Shown here: positions 41,226 through 50,200 of the stretch, in pieces
Layout: every line of letters begins with the position of its first letter
Numbering within the stretch: the first letter of the stretch is position 1
Assembly: GCA_963681505.1 (NCBI GenBank)
Contig: OY811973.1
Span: 310,001-374,000 of the forward strand
Direction: 5' to 3'
DNA: 64,000 bases
From: Eunapius fragilis
Lineage: Eukaryota > Porifera > Demospongiae > Spongillida > Spongillidae
Program-made: the position numbers and the translations under genes
Notes under the pieces: model-generated
Seen by the model: only the letters and a program-made list of their open reading frames with translations
Databases searched by the model: none
What the model was told of the DNA's origin: nothing

Positions 41226-44200
41226 AGTTATGTATCTCAATGAATGACTCCTGCAGGAGTAAACAATGTCAGTATGACTCCTGCAGGATTCAATAATCTC
41301 AATGTCTGACTCCTGCAGGAATCATAAATCTCAATGAATGACTCCTGCAGGAGTCAAGTATGTCAGTATGCATGATTCCTGCAGGCGTCATGTGTGCTCA
41401 TGTATGACTCCTGCAGGAGTCATGTTCATGAATCACAATGTATGACTCCTGCAGGAGTCCAGTATTTCAGTATGCATGTCTCCAGCAGGAGTCAAGTAAT
41501 TCAGTATGCATGACTCCTGCAGAAGTAAAGTATCTCAATCTATGACTCCTGCAGGAGTCATGAATCTCAATGCATGACTCCTGCAGGAGTCAAGTATGTC
41601 AGTACGCATGACTCCTGCAGGAGTCAAGTATCTCATTGATTCACTTCTGCAGGAGTCATGTATCGAAATTTATGACTCCTTCTGGAGTCAAGCATGTCAG
41701 TATCCATGACTCCTGCAGGAGTCAAGTATGTCAGTATGCATGACTCCTGAAAGAGTCATGTGTCTCAATGTATGACTCCTGCAGGAGTCAAGTGTGTCCT
41801 TATGCATGACTCCTGCAGGAGTCAAGTATGTCAGTTTGTAAAACTCCTGCAGGAGTCATGTTCTAGTATTACAATGCATGACTCCTGCAGGAGCAAGTAT
41901 GTCAGTATGCATGTCTCCAGATGGAGTCATTTATGTCAGTATGCATGACTCCTGCAGGAGTCAAGAATCTAATTGCATGAATCCTGCAGTATTCATGTTT
42001 CGCAATGTATGACTCCTGCAGGAGTCATGTATGTCAGTATGCATGACTCCTGCAGGAGTCGTGTTTTTTTATGTATGACTCCTGCAGTAGTCATGTATCT
42101 CAATGTTTGACTCCTGCAGGAGTCATGTAAGTCAGGATGCTTGACACCTGCAGGAGTCAAGGATGTCAGTATGCATGACTCCTGCAGGTGTCAAGTATCT
42201 CAAAGTTTGACTCCTGCACGAGTCATATATCTCAATGTTTGACTCCAGCAGGAGTCTAGAATGTCAGTATGCATGAATCCTGCAGGCGTCATGTATGTTC
42301 ATGCATTACTCCTGCAGGAGTTATGTTCATGAATCACAATGAATGACACCTGCAGGAGTCAAGTATTTCAGTATGCATATCTCCAGCAGGAGTCAAGTAA
42401 TTACTCCTGAAGAAGTCAAGGATCTCAATGTATGACTCCTGCAGGAGTCATGGATCTCAATGAATGACTCCTGCAGGAGTCAAGTATGTCAGTATGCATG
42501 ACTCCTGTAGGAGTCAAGTATCTCATAAATTGACTTCTGCAGAAGTCATGTATCTTAATTTATGACTCCTGCAGGAGTCAAGCCTTTCAGCATGCATGAC
42601 TCCTGCAGGGGTCAAGTATGTCTGTATGCATGACTCCGGCAGGAGTCAAGAATGTCAGTAAGCATGACTCCTGCTGGAGTTTAGCGTCTCAAAGTATGAT
42701 TCCTGCTGGAGTCGAGTATGTCAGCATGCATGACTCCTGCAGGAGTCACGTAAGTCAGTAAGCATGACTCCTGCAGGAGTCGTGTTTCATAATGTATGAC
42801 TCCTGCAGTAGTCATGTATCTATATGTATGACCCTTGCAGGAGTCTCGGATGTCAGTATGCATGACTCGTGCAGGTGACAAGTATATCAGTATGCATGAC
42901 TCCTGCAGGAGTCATGTATCTCAATGCAAGATTCCTGCAGGAGTCATATATGTGTCTGTATGATTGACTCCTGCAGTAGTCCAGTATGTCAGTATGACTC
43001 CTGCAGGCGTCAAGTATGTTATAGTATTACTCCTGCAGGAGTCATGTTCATGTATCACAATGTGTGACTCCTGTAGGGGTTAAGTATGTCACTATGCATG
43101 TCTCCAGCAGGAGTCAAGTATTTCAGTATGCATGCATGACTCCTGCACGAGTCATGCATCTCTCTGTATGACTCCTGCAGGAGTCAATTATGTCAACATG
43201 CATGACTCCTGAAGGAGACAAGTATGTCAGTATGCATTACTCCTGCACGAGTTTCGCATCTCATTGTATGACTCCGGCAGGAGTCAAGTAAGACAGTATG
43301 CATGAATCCTGCACCCGTCAAGTATGTGATTGTATGACTCCTGCAGGAGTCATGTTCATGTATCACAATGTATGACTCCTGCAGGAGTCAAGTATGTCAG
43401 TATGCATGTCTCCTGCAGGAGTCAAGTATGTCAGTATGCATGACTCCTGCTGGAGTCCACTATCGCAATGCATGACTCCTGAAGGAGTCATGTATCTCAA
43501 TGTATGACACCTGCAGGAATCAAGTATGTCAGTGTGCATGACTCCTGCAGGAGTCAATTATCTCAATGAATGACTCGTGCAGGTGTCAAGTATATCAGTA
43601 TGCGACACTCCTGCTGGAGTCATGTTTCTCAATGAATGACTCCTGCAGGAGTCAACAATGTCAGTATGAATGACTTCTGCAGGAATCAAGTGTGTCAGTA
43701 TGCATGACTCCTGCACGAGAAAGTATCTCAATGTATGACTCCTGCAGGAGTCAAGTATATCAGTATGCATGACTCCTGCCGGATTCAAGTATGTCATTAT
43801 GCATGACTCCTGCAAGAGTCAAGTATCTTAATGTATGACTCCTGAAGGAGTCAAGTATGTCGGTATGCATGACTCCTGGGAGTCAAGTATGTCTGTATGC
43901 ATGACTCCGGCAGGAGTCAAGTATGTCAGTATGCATGATTCCTGCAGGAGATTAGCGTCTCTAAGTATGATTCCTGCTGGAGTCGAGTATGTCAGCATGC
44001 ATGACTCCTGCAGGTATCATGTAAGTCAGTAAGCATGACTCCTGCAGGAGTCGTGTTTCTTAATGTATGACTCCTGCAGTAGTCATGTATCTCAATGTAT
44101 GACTCCTGCAGGGGTCAAGTACGTCAGTATGCATGACTCCTGTAGGAGTCATGTATCTCTCTGTATGACTCCTGCAGGAGTCAATTATGTCAATATGCAT

Positions 44201-44343
44201 GACTCCTGCAGGAGTCAAGTATGTCAGTATGCATTATTCCTGCAGGAGTTTAGCATCTCATTGTATGACTCCTGCAGGAGTCAAGTATCTGAACCTGCGT
44301 CAGCAGGTTCAATATAGGATTGATTGAGGAGTCATGAATGTCA
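41226..44343 (+). repeat. Palindrome minisatellite, array I
   Basis: The unit is the 18-bp perfect palindrome TGACTCCTGCAGGAGTCA followed alternately by a 16-nt spacer (AGTATGTCAGTATGCA) or a 14-nt spacer (AGTATCTCAATGTA), giving 34- and 32-bp steps. Roughly 90 copies are degenerate to varying degrees. Each intact copy contains a PstI site, CTGCAG. The spacers are asymmetric, so the array has an orientation, called '+' here. Because 34+32 is a multiple of three, open frames of 60-85 codons appear on both strands; they encode only Thr-Pro-Ala-Gly-Val-like repeats and are not genes. No other gene is seen. Confidence 0.96.
44291..44310. other. Perfect 8-bp hairpin at the edge of array I
   Basis: GAACCTGC (44291-44298) and GCAGGTTC (44303-44310) flank the loop GTCA. 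The hairpin differs from the array palindrome and lies where the array decays. A terminator or transposon-end role is possible but unsupported. Confidence 0.6.
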
Positions 44344-44522
44344 TTAAAAATTTTCAGTTGCGTCGCGAGGGACAACGAAGAAACGGATAGCTTTTCTCTT
44401 TGCAGCAATCGAACGACAACACCAAGATCTACGTTTTGGTGCTAGTTTCATGTCATAAAACTATGCGCTTCTAGACCAACTAAGAACCTGTTTCTCGTGC
44501 CCATGCCCAAAAAAATTGTTGG

Positions 44523-44550
44523 TCGTCGTCTTCTTCTTCTTCTTCTTCTC
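44523..44550 (+). repeat. (TTC)n microsatellite
   Basis: GTCGTC followed by about seven TTC units, upstream of the spliced gene. Confidence 0.9.
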
Positions 44551-44728
44551 CGTCAAGTATAACTCACGCTAGGAATGGTTTTAAAGAACGGCGATAGTAC
44601 CAATCGCTTCAGAATTTACCGGCGCGGTGCCCCTTAAGGTAATAAAGAAGCTACAACGAAAAAGTACTATATACGGTATGGGTATATTACTTTGTTCTAA
44701 ATACAGGAGTATGGATAATTTTAGGCAG

Positions 44729-44736
44729 TATAAATA
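44729..44736 (+). promoter_or_regulatory. Possible TATA box
   Basis: TATAAATA lies 85 bp before the ATG at 44814. An initiator-like TCAG follows at 44766-44769, about 39 bp downstream, slightly farther than the usual 30 bp. The call rests only on motif and position. Confidence 0.35.
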
Positions 44737-45008
44737 CTCCAACAGGCACAAAATTTATTTTGGTGTCAGCTTAGTCGTTACTTATTTTGGCTAGTGAAGT
44801 TGTTTTTCTAAAAATGCCTTCGCGTAATCGAAAGAAGAGAACGAAGCAACGAGCGGAATACCTCCAAAAGCAAGAAGAGAACAAGGCTAAAGCCCGAGAG
44901 CGCTACAAGGCCGACCCTGAAAAAAAGAAGGCCTCTGTACGCGAGAGCTACAAGGCCGATCCTGAAAACAAGAAGGCCTCTGTACGCGAGAGCTACAAGG
45001 CCGATCCT

Positions 45009-45233
45009 GGGCTTTCCTGTAGTTTAAGTGGCAATCGAAATTCATAGCCAACCAATGCTTACAATAATGTACGTTTCATTCTCCGCCGGTACTGGTCCAC
45101 TCCTCGTTTTAGCGGCTGGGTTAGTGTTCAGTGTTGGGGAGGGCCAGTACAATAGCTTAGGGTTAGGGTTAGGGTTAGGATCCAACGATTGGGGCTATGA
45201 ATTTCGATTGCCACTTAAACTACAGGAAAGCCC
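45009..45233. mobile_element. 225-bp MITE-like element with 41-bp inverted termini
   Basis: The termini at 45009-45049 and 45193-45233 are perfect reverse complements beginning GGGCTTTCCTGTAG. GATCCT flanks both ends (45003-45008 and 45234-45239), a probable 6-bp target duplication; because the outer CCC is shared with the flank, 7 or 8 bp cannot be excluded. The interior has no coding capacity and carries three and a half TTAGGG units. The superfamily cannot be assigned from this copy. It sits inside the 45-bp coding repeat of the host gene, and the whole 231-bp gain is a multiple of three, but a stop codon lies within the left terminus. Confidence 0.88.
45157..45180 (+). repeat. Telomere-like (TTAGGG)3 TTAGGA inside the MITE
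   Basis: Three perfect TTAGGG units followed by TTAGGA. TTAGGG is the usual metazoan telomere repeat. This interstitial copy belongs to the inserted element rather than to a chromosome end. Confidence 0.9.
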
Positions 45234-45583
45234 GATCCTGAAAAAAAGAAGGCCTCTGTACGCGAGAGCTACAAGGCCGATCCTGAAAAAAAGAAGGCCT
45301 CTGTACGCGAGAGCTACAAGGCCGATCCTGAAATAAAGAAGGCCTCTGTACGCGAGAGCTACTTCGCAAATATTGAACCTAAGCGTGCTGCTAAAAGGCA
45401 GCGATATGGAGAGGACCTCGAGGAGAACCGTGCTGTTAAAAGGCAGCGATATCAAGAGCGCGTCGAGGAGAACCGTGCTGCTAAAAGGCGGATATACAGG
45501 GGTAATTCAGCTACCATTAAGGCAGCTAGAATGAGTCGGTATTGGAAGGGTCGTAGAACTACCACTACCACTACCACCCAAAG

Positions 45584-46154
45584 GTATGTTATAGCATGCT
45601 GTATGTACCATTTAAAACCTAAGGGCTGCTATGCACGTGGCTCATGGCTTCCTGTCATGCACACATTAACACTCTTGTATGCCTGCATGACATATTATCA
45701 GATGTACAGTATGGCTTCCTACACGGGATGTTCCCTGGTAAAGGTCAATGTTTGTACAAAAGGTTATTTGTACATGTACATGCATCTGTGTCTGTTACAT
45801 TGTAAATGTGATGTGCAATAAAGGACTATACACATGTGTGTACTACTGTAATTGCATTTTCAGAAATTTATTTCACAAGTCTGTCAGGCGCATCCAACCC
45901 TTGCATGCAGCCGATTATCAGATGTACAGTAAGGCTTCCCACAAGTAAAAGTTCCCCATGTACATGTAAAGGGTACAAAAGGTAATTTGTGTCTCTCACG
46001 TTGTTTTAAAGGTCCACTACACATGTGTGTACAGAAAATTGAGTTGTATGAAAATAAAATAATTCACGTTATGCGCAGTTGGTAAAATGTTTTGATACAT
46101 GATAAGAATGTATGGTAAAATAAAAGTACTGCAACCCTATCTTCTCCCATATAG
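45584..46154 (+). other. Predicted phase-2 intron
   Basis: Donor GTATGT at 45584 and acceptor CTTCTCCCATATAG ending at 46154, with a pyrimidine-rich lead-in. Splicing joins AG to T, forming a Ser codon, and preserves the frame into exon 2. The intron contains a degenerate direct duplication (about 45690-45850 and 45912-46040) marked by ATTATCAGATGTACAGTA and ACACATGTGTGTAC. Confidence 0.5.
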
Positions 46155-46488
46155 TTACTCCCTGTTTGAGCCCAACTCTCGCACACTAGCAGAGTATGGA
46201 GTGAGTCTTGAAAAAGCAATTCTTAGGGATAGTGAGCTTCTGAGTGATGTAAACAATGCTTTCTGCAATAGCCATCCATTGCTAGCTCAAAAGGTTGTTA
46301 CAAGATCTGCCCGTGCAGCAGTAAGTAAGATTAGTGCAGATGCATTACTTGCTAAAGCAATAAGTGTACGAAGATCACAGGCAGGGTCACTGCTAAAAAC
46401 TATCCGTAAGGTTAATGCAAAGAAGTTGCAAGAGAGTGATATTTTAGTCGGGCATAGGTTTCATACTGCTGGGGCTGAGCCTTACAGC

Positions 46489-46590
46489 AGAAGTGCCGCC
46501 ACCGCCTGCAGCAGCACTGGACCCACGGCCACCGCCAGCAGAAGCCCCGCCACCGCCTGCAGCAGCGCTGGACCCACCGCCTGCAGCGTT
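46489..46590 (+). repeat. 51-bp direct repeat, two copies, in exon 2
   Basis: Units at 46489-46539 and 46540-46590 share CCGCCACCGCCTGCAGCAGC and CTGGACCCAC. The length is 17 codons, so the frame is kept. The stretch is far more GC-rich than its surroundings and would be Pro/Ala-rich in another frame, so the true frame here is less certain than upstream. Confidence 0.75.
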
Positions 46591-46758
46591 ACCCCCGCTG
46601 ATGCGCTGCCCCCAATGCTGCCCCCGCCTTTTTTACTGCCCCCGCCACCCGCATGGCCTTACCCCGGGGGGGGGAGAAGAAGAAGAGGAAGAGGCCGAGG
46701 AAGAGGAGGCGGCAAAACTATTTATTTTATCAAAAACAACTACACTTATCACTATTAA

Positions 46759-46937
46759 TTTTATTGTTATTGTAACATTAATTTTACATATGTATTTATT
46801 AAAGTTATATGGTAACTTGTGGTCGGGGCAATGCACAAAGCGTTCGTAAGGTATAGACATTTTGTCCATTGCACATCGTTCCTCATCACATTACAGTTAT
46901 GAAGCTTCGTTGACACGGAGAAAAAAAAACTTATGAA
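46759..46937. other. AT-rich 3' flank of the spliced gene
   Basis: AT-rich sequence with a run of nine A (46921-46929). No convincing AATAAA polyadenylation signal lies close to the stop codon. Nothing else is recognised. Confidence 0.5.
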
Positions 46938-47234
46938 ACAAGTAAATAAAAACCTTCTCTAACGAGAAAGTTGGTGGGCATATAGGATTGACAATGTTGG
47001 TGTAAAAAGCACGGAAACAAGTGTGACAGAAATGTTACTGGAAAATTGAAATAGACCTATATTTAGCCCATTTTCTCAGGCGTGCGCTGCCTAAATGTGA
47101 CTGGGCTAAATATAGGCCTATTTCAATTTTCCAGTAACATTTCTGTCACACTTGTTTCCGTGCTTTTTACACCAACATTGTCAATCCTATATGCCCACCA
47201 ACTTTCTCGTTAGAGAAGGTTTTTATTTACTTGT
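46938..47234. repeat. Near-perfect inverted repeat, 133-bp arms, 31-nt loop
   Basis: The arm at 46938-47070 is the reverse complement of 47102-47234, with one mismatch noticed (AGACC versus AGGCC). The loop is 47071-47101. The right arm abuts the palindrome minisatellite directly, while the left arm abuts AT-rich island DNA. It could be a foldback element or the scar of a palindromic duplication. No coding frame is present. Confidence 0.93.
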
Positions 47235-50200
47235 GACAGTATGCATGAATCCTGCACCCGTCAAGTATGTTATTGTATGACTCCTGAAGGAGTCATGTTC
47301 ATGTATCACAATGTATGATTCCTGCAGGAGTCAAGTATGTTCGTATGCATGTCTCCTGCAGGAGTCAAGTATGTCAGTATGTATGACTCCTGCAGGAGTC
47401 CACTATCGCAATGCATGACTTCTGAAGGAGACAAGTATCTCAATGTATGACTCCTGCAGGAGTCAAGCATATCGGTATGCATGACTCCTGCCCGATTCAA
47501 GTATGTCAGTATGCATGACTCCTGCAGGAGTGATGCATCTGAACGTATGACTCCGGCAGAAGTCATGTATTTCATTGTATGACTCCTGCAGGAGTCAAGT
47601 ATGTCAGTATGCATGACTCCTGCAGGAGTCAAGTATCTCAATGAATGACTCCTGCAGGAGTCAGGTATATCAGTATGCATAACTCCTGCAGGAGTCATGT
47701 ATCTCAATGAATGACTCCTGTAGGAGTCAACAATGTCAGTATGAATGACTTCTGCAGGAGTCAAGTATGTCAGTATGCTTGACTCCTGCCGGATACAAGT
47801 ATGTCAGTATGCATGACTCCTGCAAGAGTCAAGTATAATAATGTATGACTCCTGCAGGAGTCAAGTATGTCTGTATGCATGACTACTGCAGGAGTCAAGT
47901 ATGTCAATGAATGACTCCTGAAGTAGTCATGCATCTCAATGTATGAATCCTGCAGGAGTCAAGTATGTAAGTATGAATGACTCGTACAAGGGTCAAGTTA
48001 CTCAATGTATGACTCCTGTTGGAGTCATGTATCTCAATGCATGACTCTAGCAGGAGTCAAGTATGTCAGTATGCATGACTCCTGCAGGAGTCAAGTATGA
48101 CAGTATGCATGACTCCTGCAGGAGTCAAGTATGTCTGTATGCATGACTCCTGCCGGGGTCAAGTTACTCAATGTATGACTCCTGTTGGAGTCATGTATCT
48201 CAATGCATGACTCCTGCAGGTGTCAAGTATATCAGTATTCATGACTCTTACAGGAGTTTAGCATCTCAATGTATGATTCCTGCAGGAGTCATGTATCTCA
48301 ATATATGACTCCTGCAGGAGTCATGTATTTTAGTATGCATGACTCCTGCATGCAGAAGTCGTGTTTCTAACGGTATGACTCCTGCAGTAGTCATGTATAA
48401 CAATGTATAACTCCTGCAGGAGTCAAGGATGTCTGTATGCATGACTTCTGCAGGGGTCATGTTTCTCAATGTATGATTCCTGTTGGAGTCATGTATCTCA
48501 AAGCATGACTCCTGCCGGAGTCAAGTATGTCAGTATGCACGACTCCTGCAGGAGTCAATTATGTCAGTATGCATGACTTCTGCAGGGGTCAAGTATGTCA
48601 GTATGCATGACACCTGTAGGAGTTTAGCATCTCAATGTATGACTCCTGCAGGAGTCATGTTCATGTATTTCAATGTATGACTCCTGCAGGAGTCAAGTAT
48701 GTCAGTATGCATGGCTCCAGCTGGAATCAAGTATGTCAGTATGCATGACTCCTGCGGTAGTCAAGTATCTCACTGCATGACTCCTGCAGTAGTAATGTAT
48801 CTCAATGTATGACTCCTGAAGGAGTCAAGTGTGTCAGTATGCGTGAATCCTGCTGGAGTCAATGTTTGACTCCTGCAGGAGTCATATATCTCAATGTATG
48901 ACTCCTGCAGGAGTCAAGTATGTCAGTATGCATGACTCCTGCAAGGGTCAAGTTACTCAATGTATGCCTCCTGTTGGAGTCATGTATCTCAATGCATGAC
49001 TCCTGCAGGAGTCAAGTATGTCAGTATGCATGACTCCTGCAGGAGTGATGCATCTGAACGTATGACTCCGGCAGAAGTCATGTATTTCATTGTATGACTC
49101 CTGCAGGAGTCAAGTATGTCAGTATGCATGACTCCTGCAGGAGTCAAGTATCTCAATGAATGACTCCTGCAGGAGTCAGGTATATCAGTATGCATAACTC
49201 CTGCAGGAGTCATGTATCTCAATGAATGACTCCTGTAGGAGTCAACAATGTCAGTATGAATGACTTCTGCAGGAGTCAAGTATGTCAGTATGCTTGACTC
49301 CTGCCGGATACAAGTATGTCAGTATGCATGACTCCTGCAAGAGTCAAGTATAATAATGTATGACTCCTGCAGGAGTCAAGTATGTCTGTATGCATGACTA
49401 CTGCAGGAGTCAAGTATGTCAATGAATGACTCCTGAAGTAGTCATGCATCTCAATGTATGAATCCTGCAGGAGTCAAGTATGTAAGTATGAATGACTCGT
49501 ACAAGGGTCAAGTTACTCAATGTATGACTCCTGTTGGAGTCATGTATCTCAATGCATGACTCTAGCAGGAGTCAAGTATGTCAGTATGCATGACTCCTGC
49601 AGGAGTCAAGTATGACAGTATGCATGACTCCTGCAGGAGTCAAGTATGTCTGTATGCATGACTCCTGCCGGGGTCAAGTTACTCAATGTATGACTCCTGT
49701 TGGAGTCATGTATCTCAATGCATGACTCCTGCAGGTGTCAAGTATATCAGTATTCATGACTCTTACAGGAGTTTAGCATCTCAATGTATGATTCCTGCAG
49801 GAGTCATGTATCTCAATATATGACTCCTGCAGGAGTCATGTATTTTAGTATGCATGACTCCTGCATGCAGAAGTCGTGTTTCTAACGGTATGACTCCTGC
49901 AGTAGTCATGTATAACAATGTATAACTCCTGCAGGAGTCAAGGATGTCTGTATGCATGACTTCTGCAGGGGTCATGTTTCTCAATGTATGATTCCTGTTG
50001 GAGTCATGTATCTCAAAGCATGACTCCTGCCGGAGTCAAGTATGTCAGTATGCACGACTCCTGCAGGAGTCAATTATGTCAGTATGCATGACTTCTGCAG
50101 GGGTCAAGTATGTCAGTATGCATGACACCTGTAGGAGTTTAGCATCTCAATGTATGACTCCTGCAGGAGTCATGTTCATGTATTTCAATGTATGACTCCT

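Larger units (their letters stand above)
44344..44813 (+). other. Unique 5' flank of the spliced gene
   Basis: About 470 bp without array repeats. It holds a TTC/TCT microsatellite (44523-44550) and AT-rich sequence leading into the gene. I see no open frame of note here. Confidence 0.6.
44814..46758 (+). pseudogene. Two-exon gene for a Lys-rich repeat protein, interrupted by an inverted-repeat element
   Basis: I do not recognise a specific family. Exon 1 starts at ATG 44814 (A at -3) and encodes a basic N-terminus followed by 15-residue repeats (SYKADPEKKKASVRE-like, 45 bp each). Three are upstream and three downstream of a 225-bp insertion at 45009-45233. The insertion brings an in-frame stop at 45045-45047. 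Beyond it the frame continues through Lys/Arg-rich units (ENRAAKRQRY-like) to a donor, AAG|GTATGT, at 45584. Exon 2 can begin after CCCATATAG at 46155; the phase-2 join keeps the frame and runs to the stop at 46756-46758. Its C-terminus is Ser/Thr/Ala-rich, then Pro-rich, then an Arg-Gly stretch (GRGRGRGGGK). Without the insertion the product would be about 380 residues. Such Asp-Pro-Glu-Lys repeats recall N-termini of transposon-associated (Helitron-like) proteins in aquatic animals, from memory only. An upstream in-frame TTG at 44787 is not a plausible eukaryotic start. Confidence 0.55.

Noticed and set aside
41207-41232. GCCAATTTCTCC then ATGGGAG just before array I, resembling the satellite dyad box
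   Set aside because: The match needs a gap across the box centre and does not extend into the rest of a monomer; chance similarity is as likely.
41226-44343. CRISPR-like look: short palindromic repeats with regular 14-16-nt spacers
   Set aside because: The spacers are only two near-identical sequences in alternation, the repeats are degenerate, steps are too short, no cas genes occur, and the context is eukaryotic. It is a minisatellite.
44287-44343. Helitron 3' end suggested by the hairpin at 44291-44310
   Set aside because: No CTRR end directly follows the hairpin, no matching 5' TC end was found, and no helicase domain is in the window.
45157-45180. Chromosome end or telomere fusion suggested by TTAGGG repeats
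   Set aside because: Only three and a half units, confined to the interior of a 225-bp inverted-repeat element with intact flanks.
45028-45455. Open frames of 86-102 codons overlapping the MITE on both strands
   Set aside because: They combine MITE sequence with off-frame readings of the 45-bp coding repeat, so they are shadows of the exon 1 frame.
47306-47764. 152-codon open frame on the '-' strand inside the palindrome array
   Set aside because: The 66-bp double period is a multiple of three, so stop-free repeat frames arise on both strands. The peptide is only the translated repeat, with no start context, splice sites or domain.
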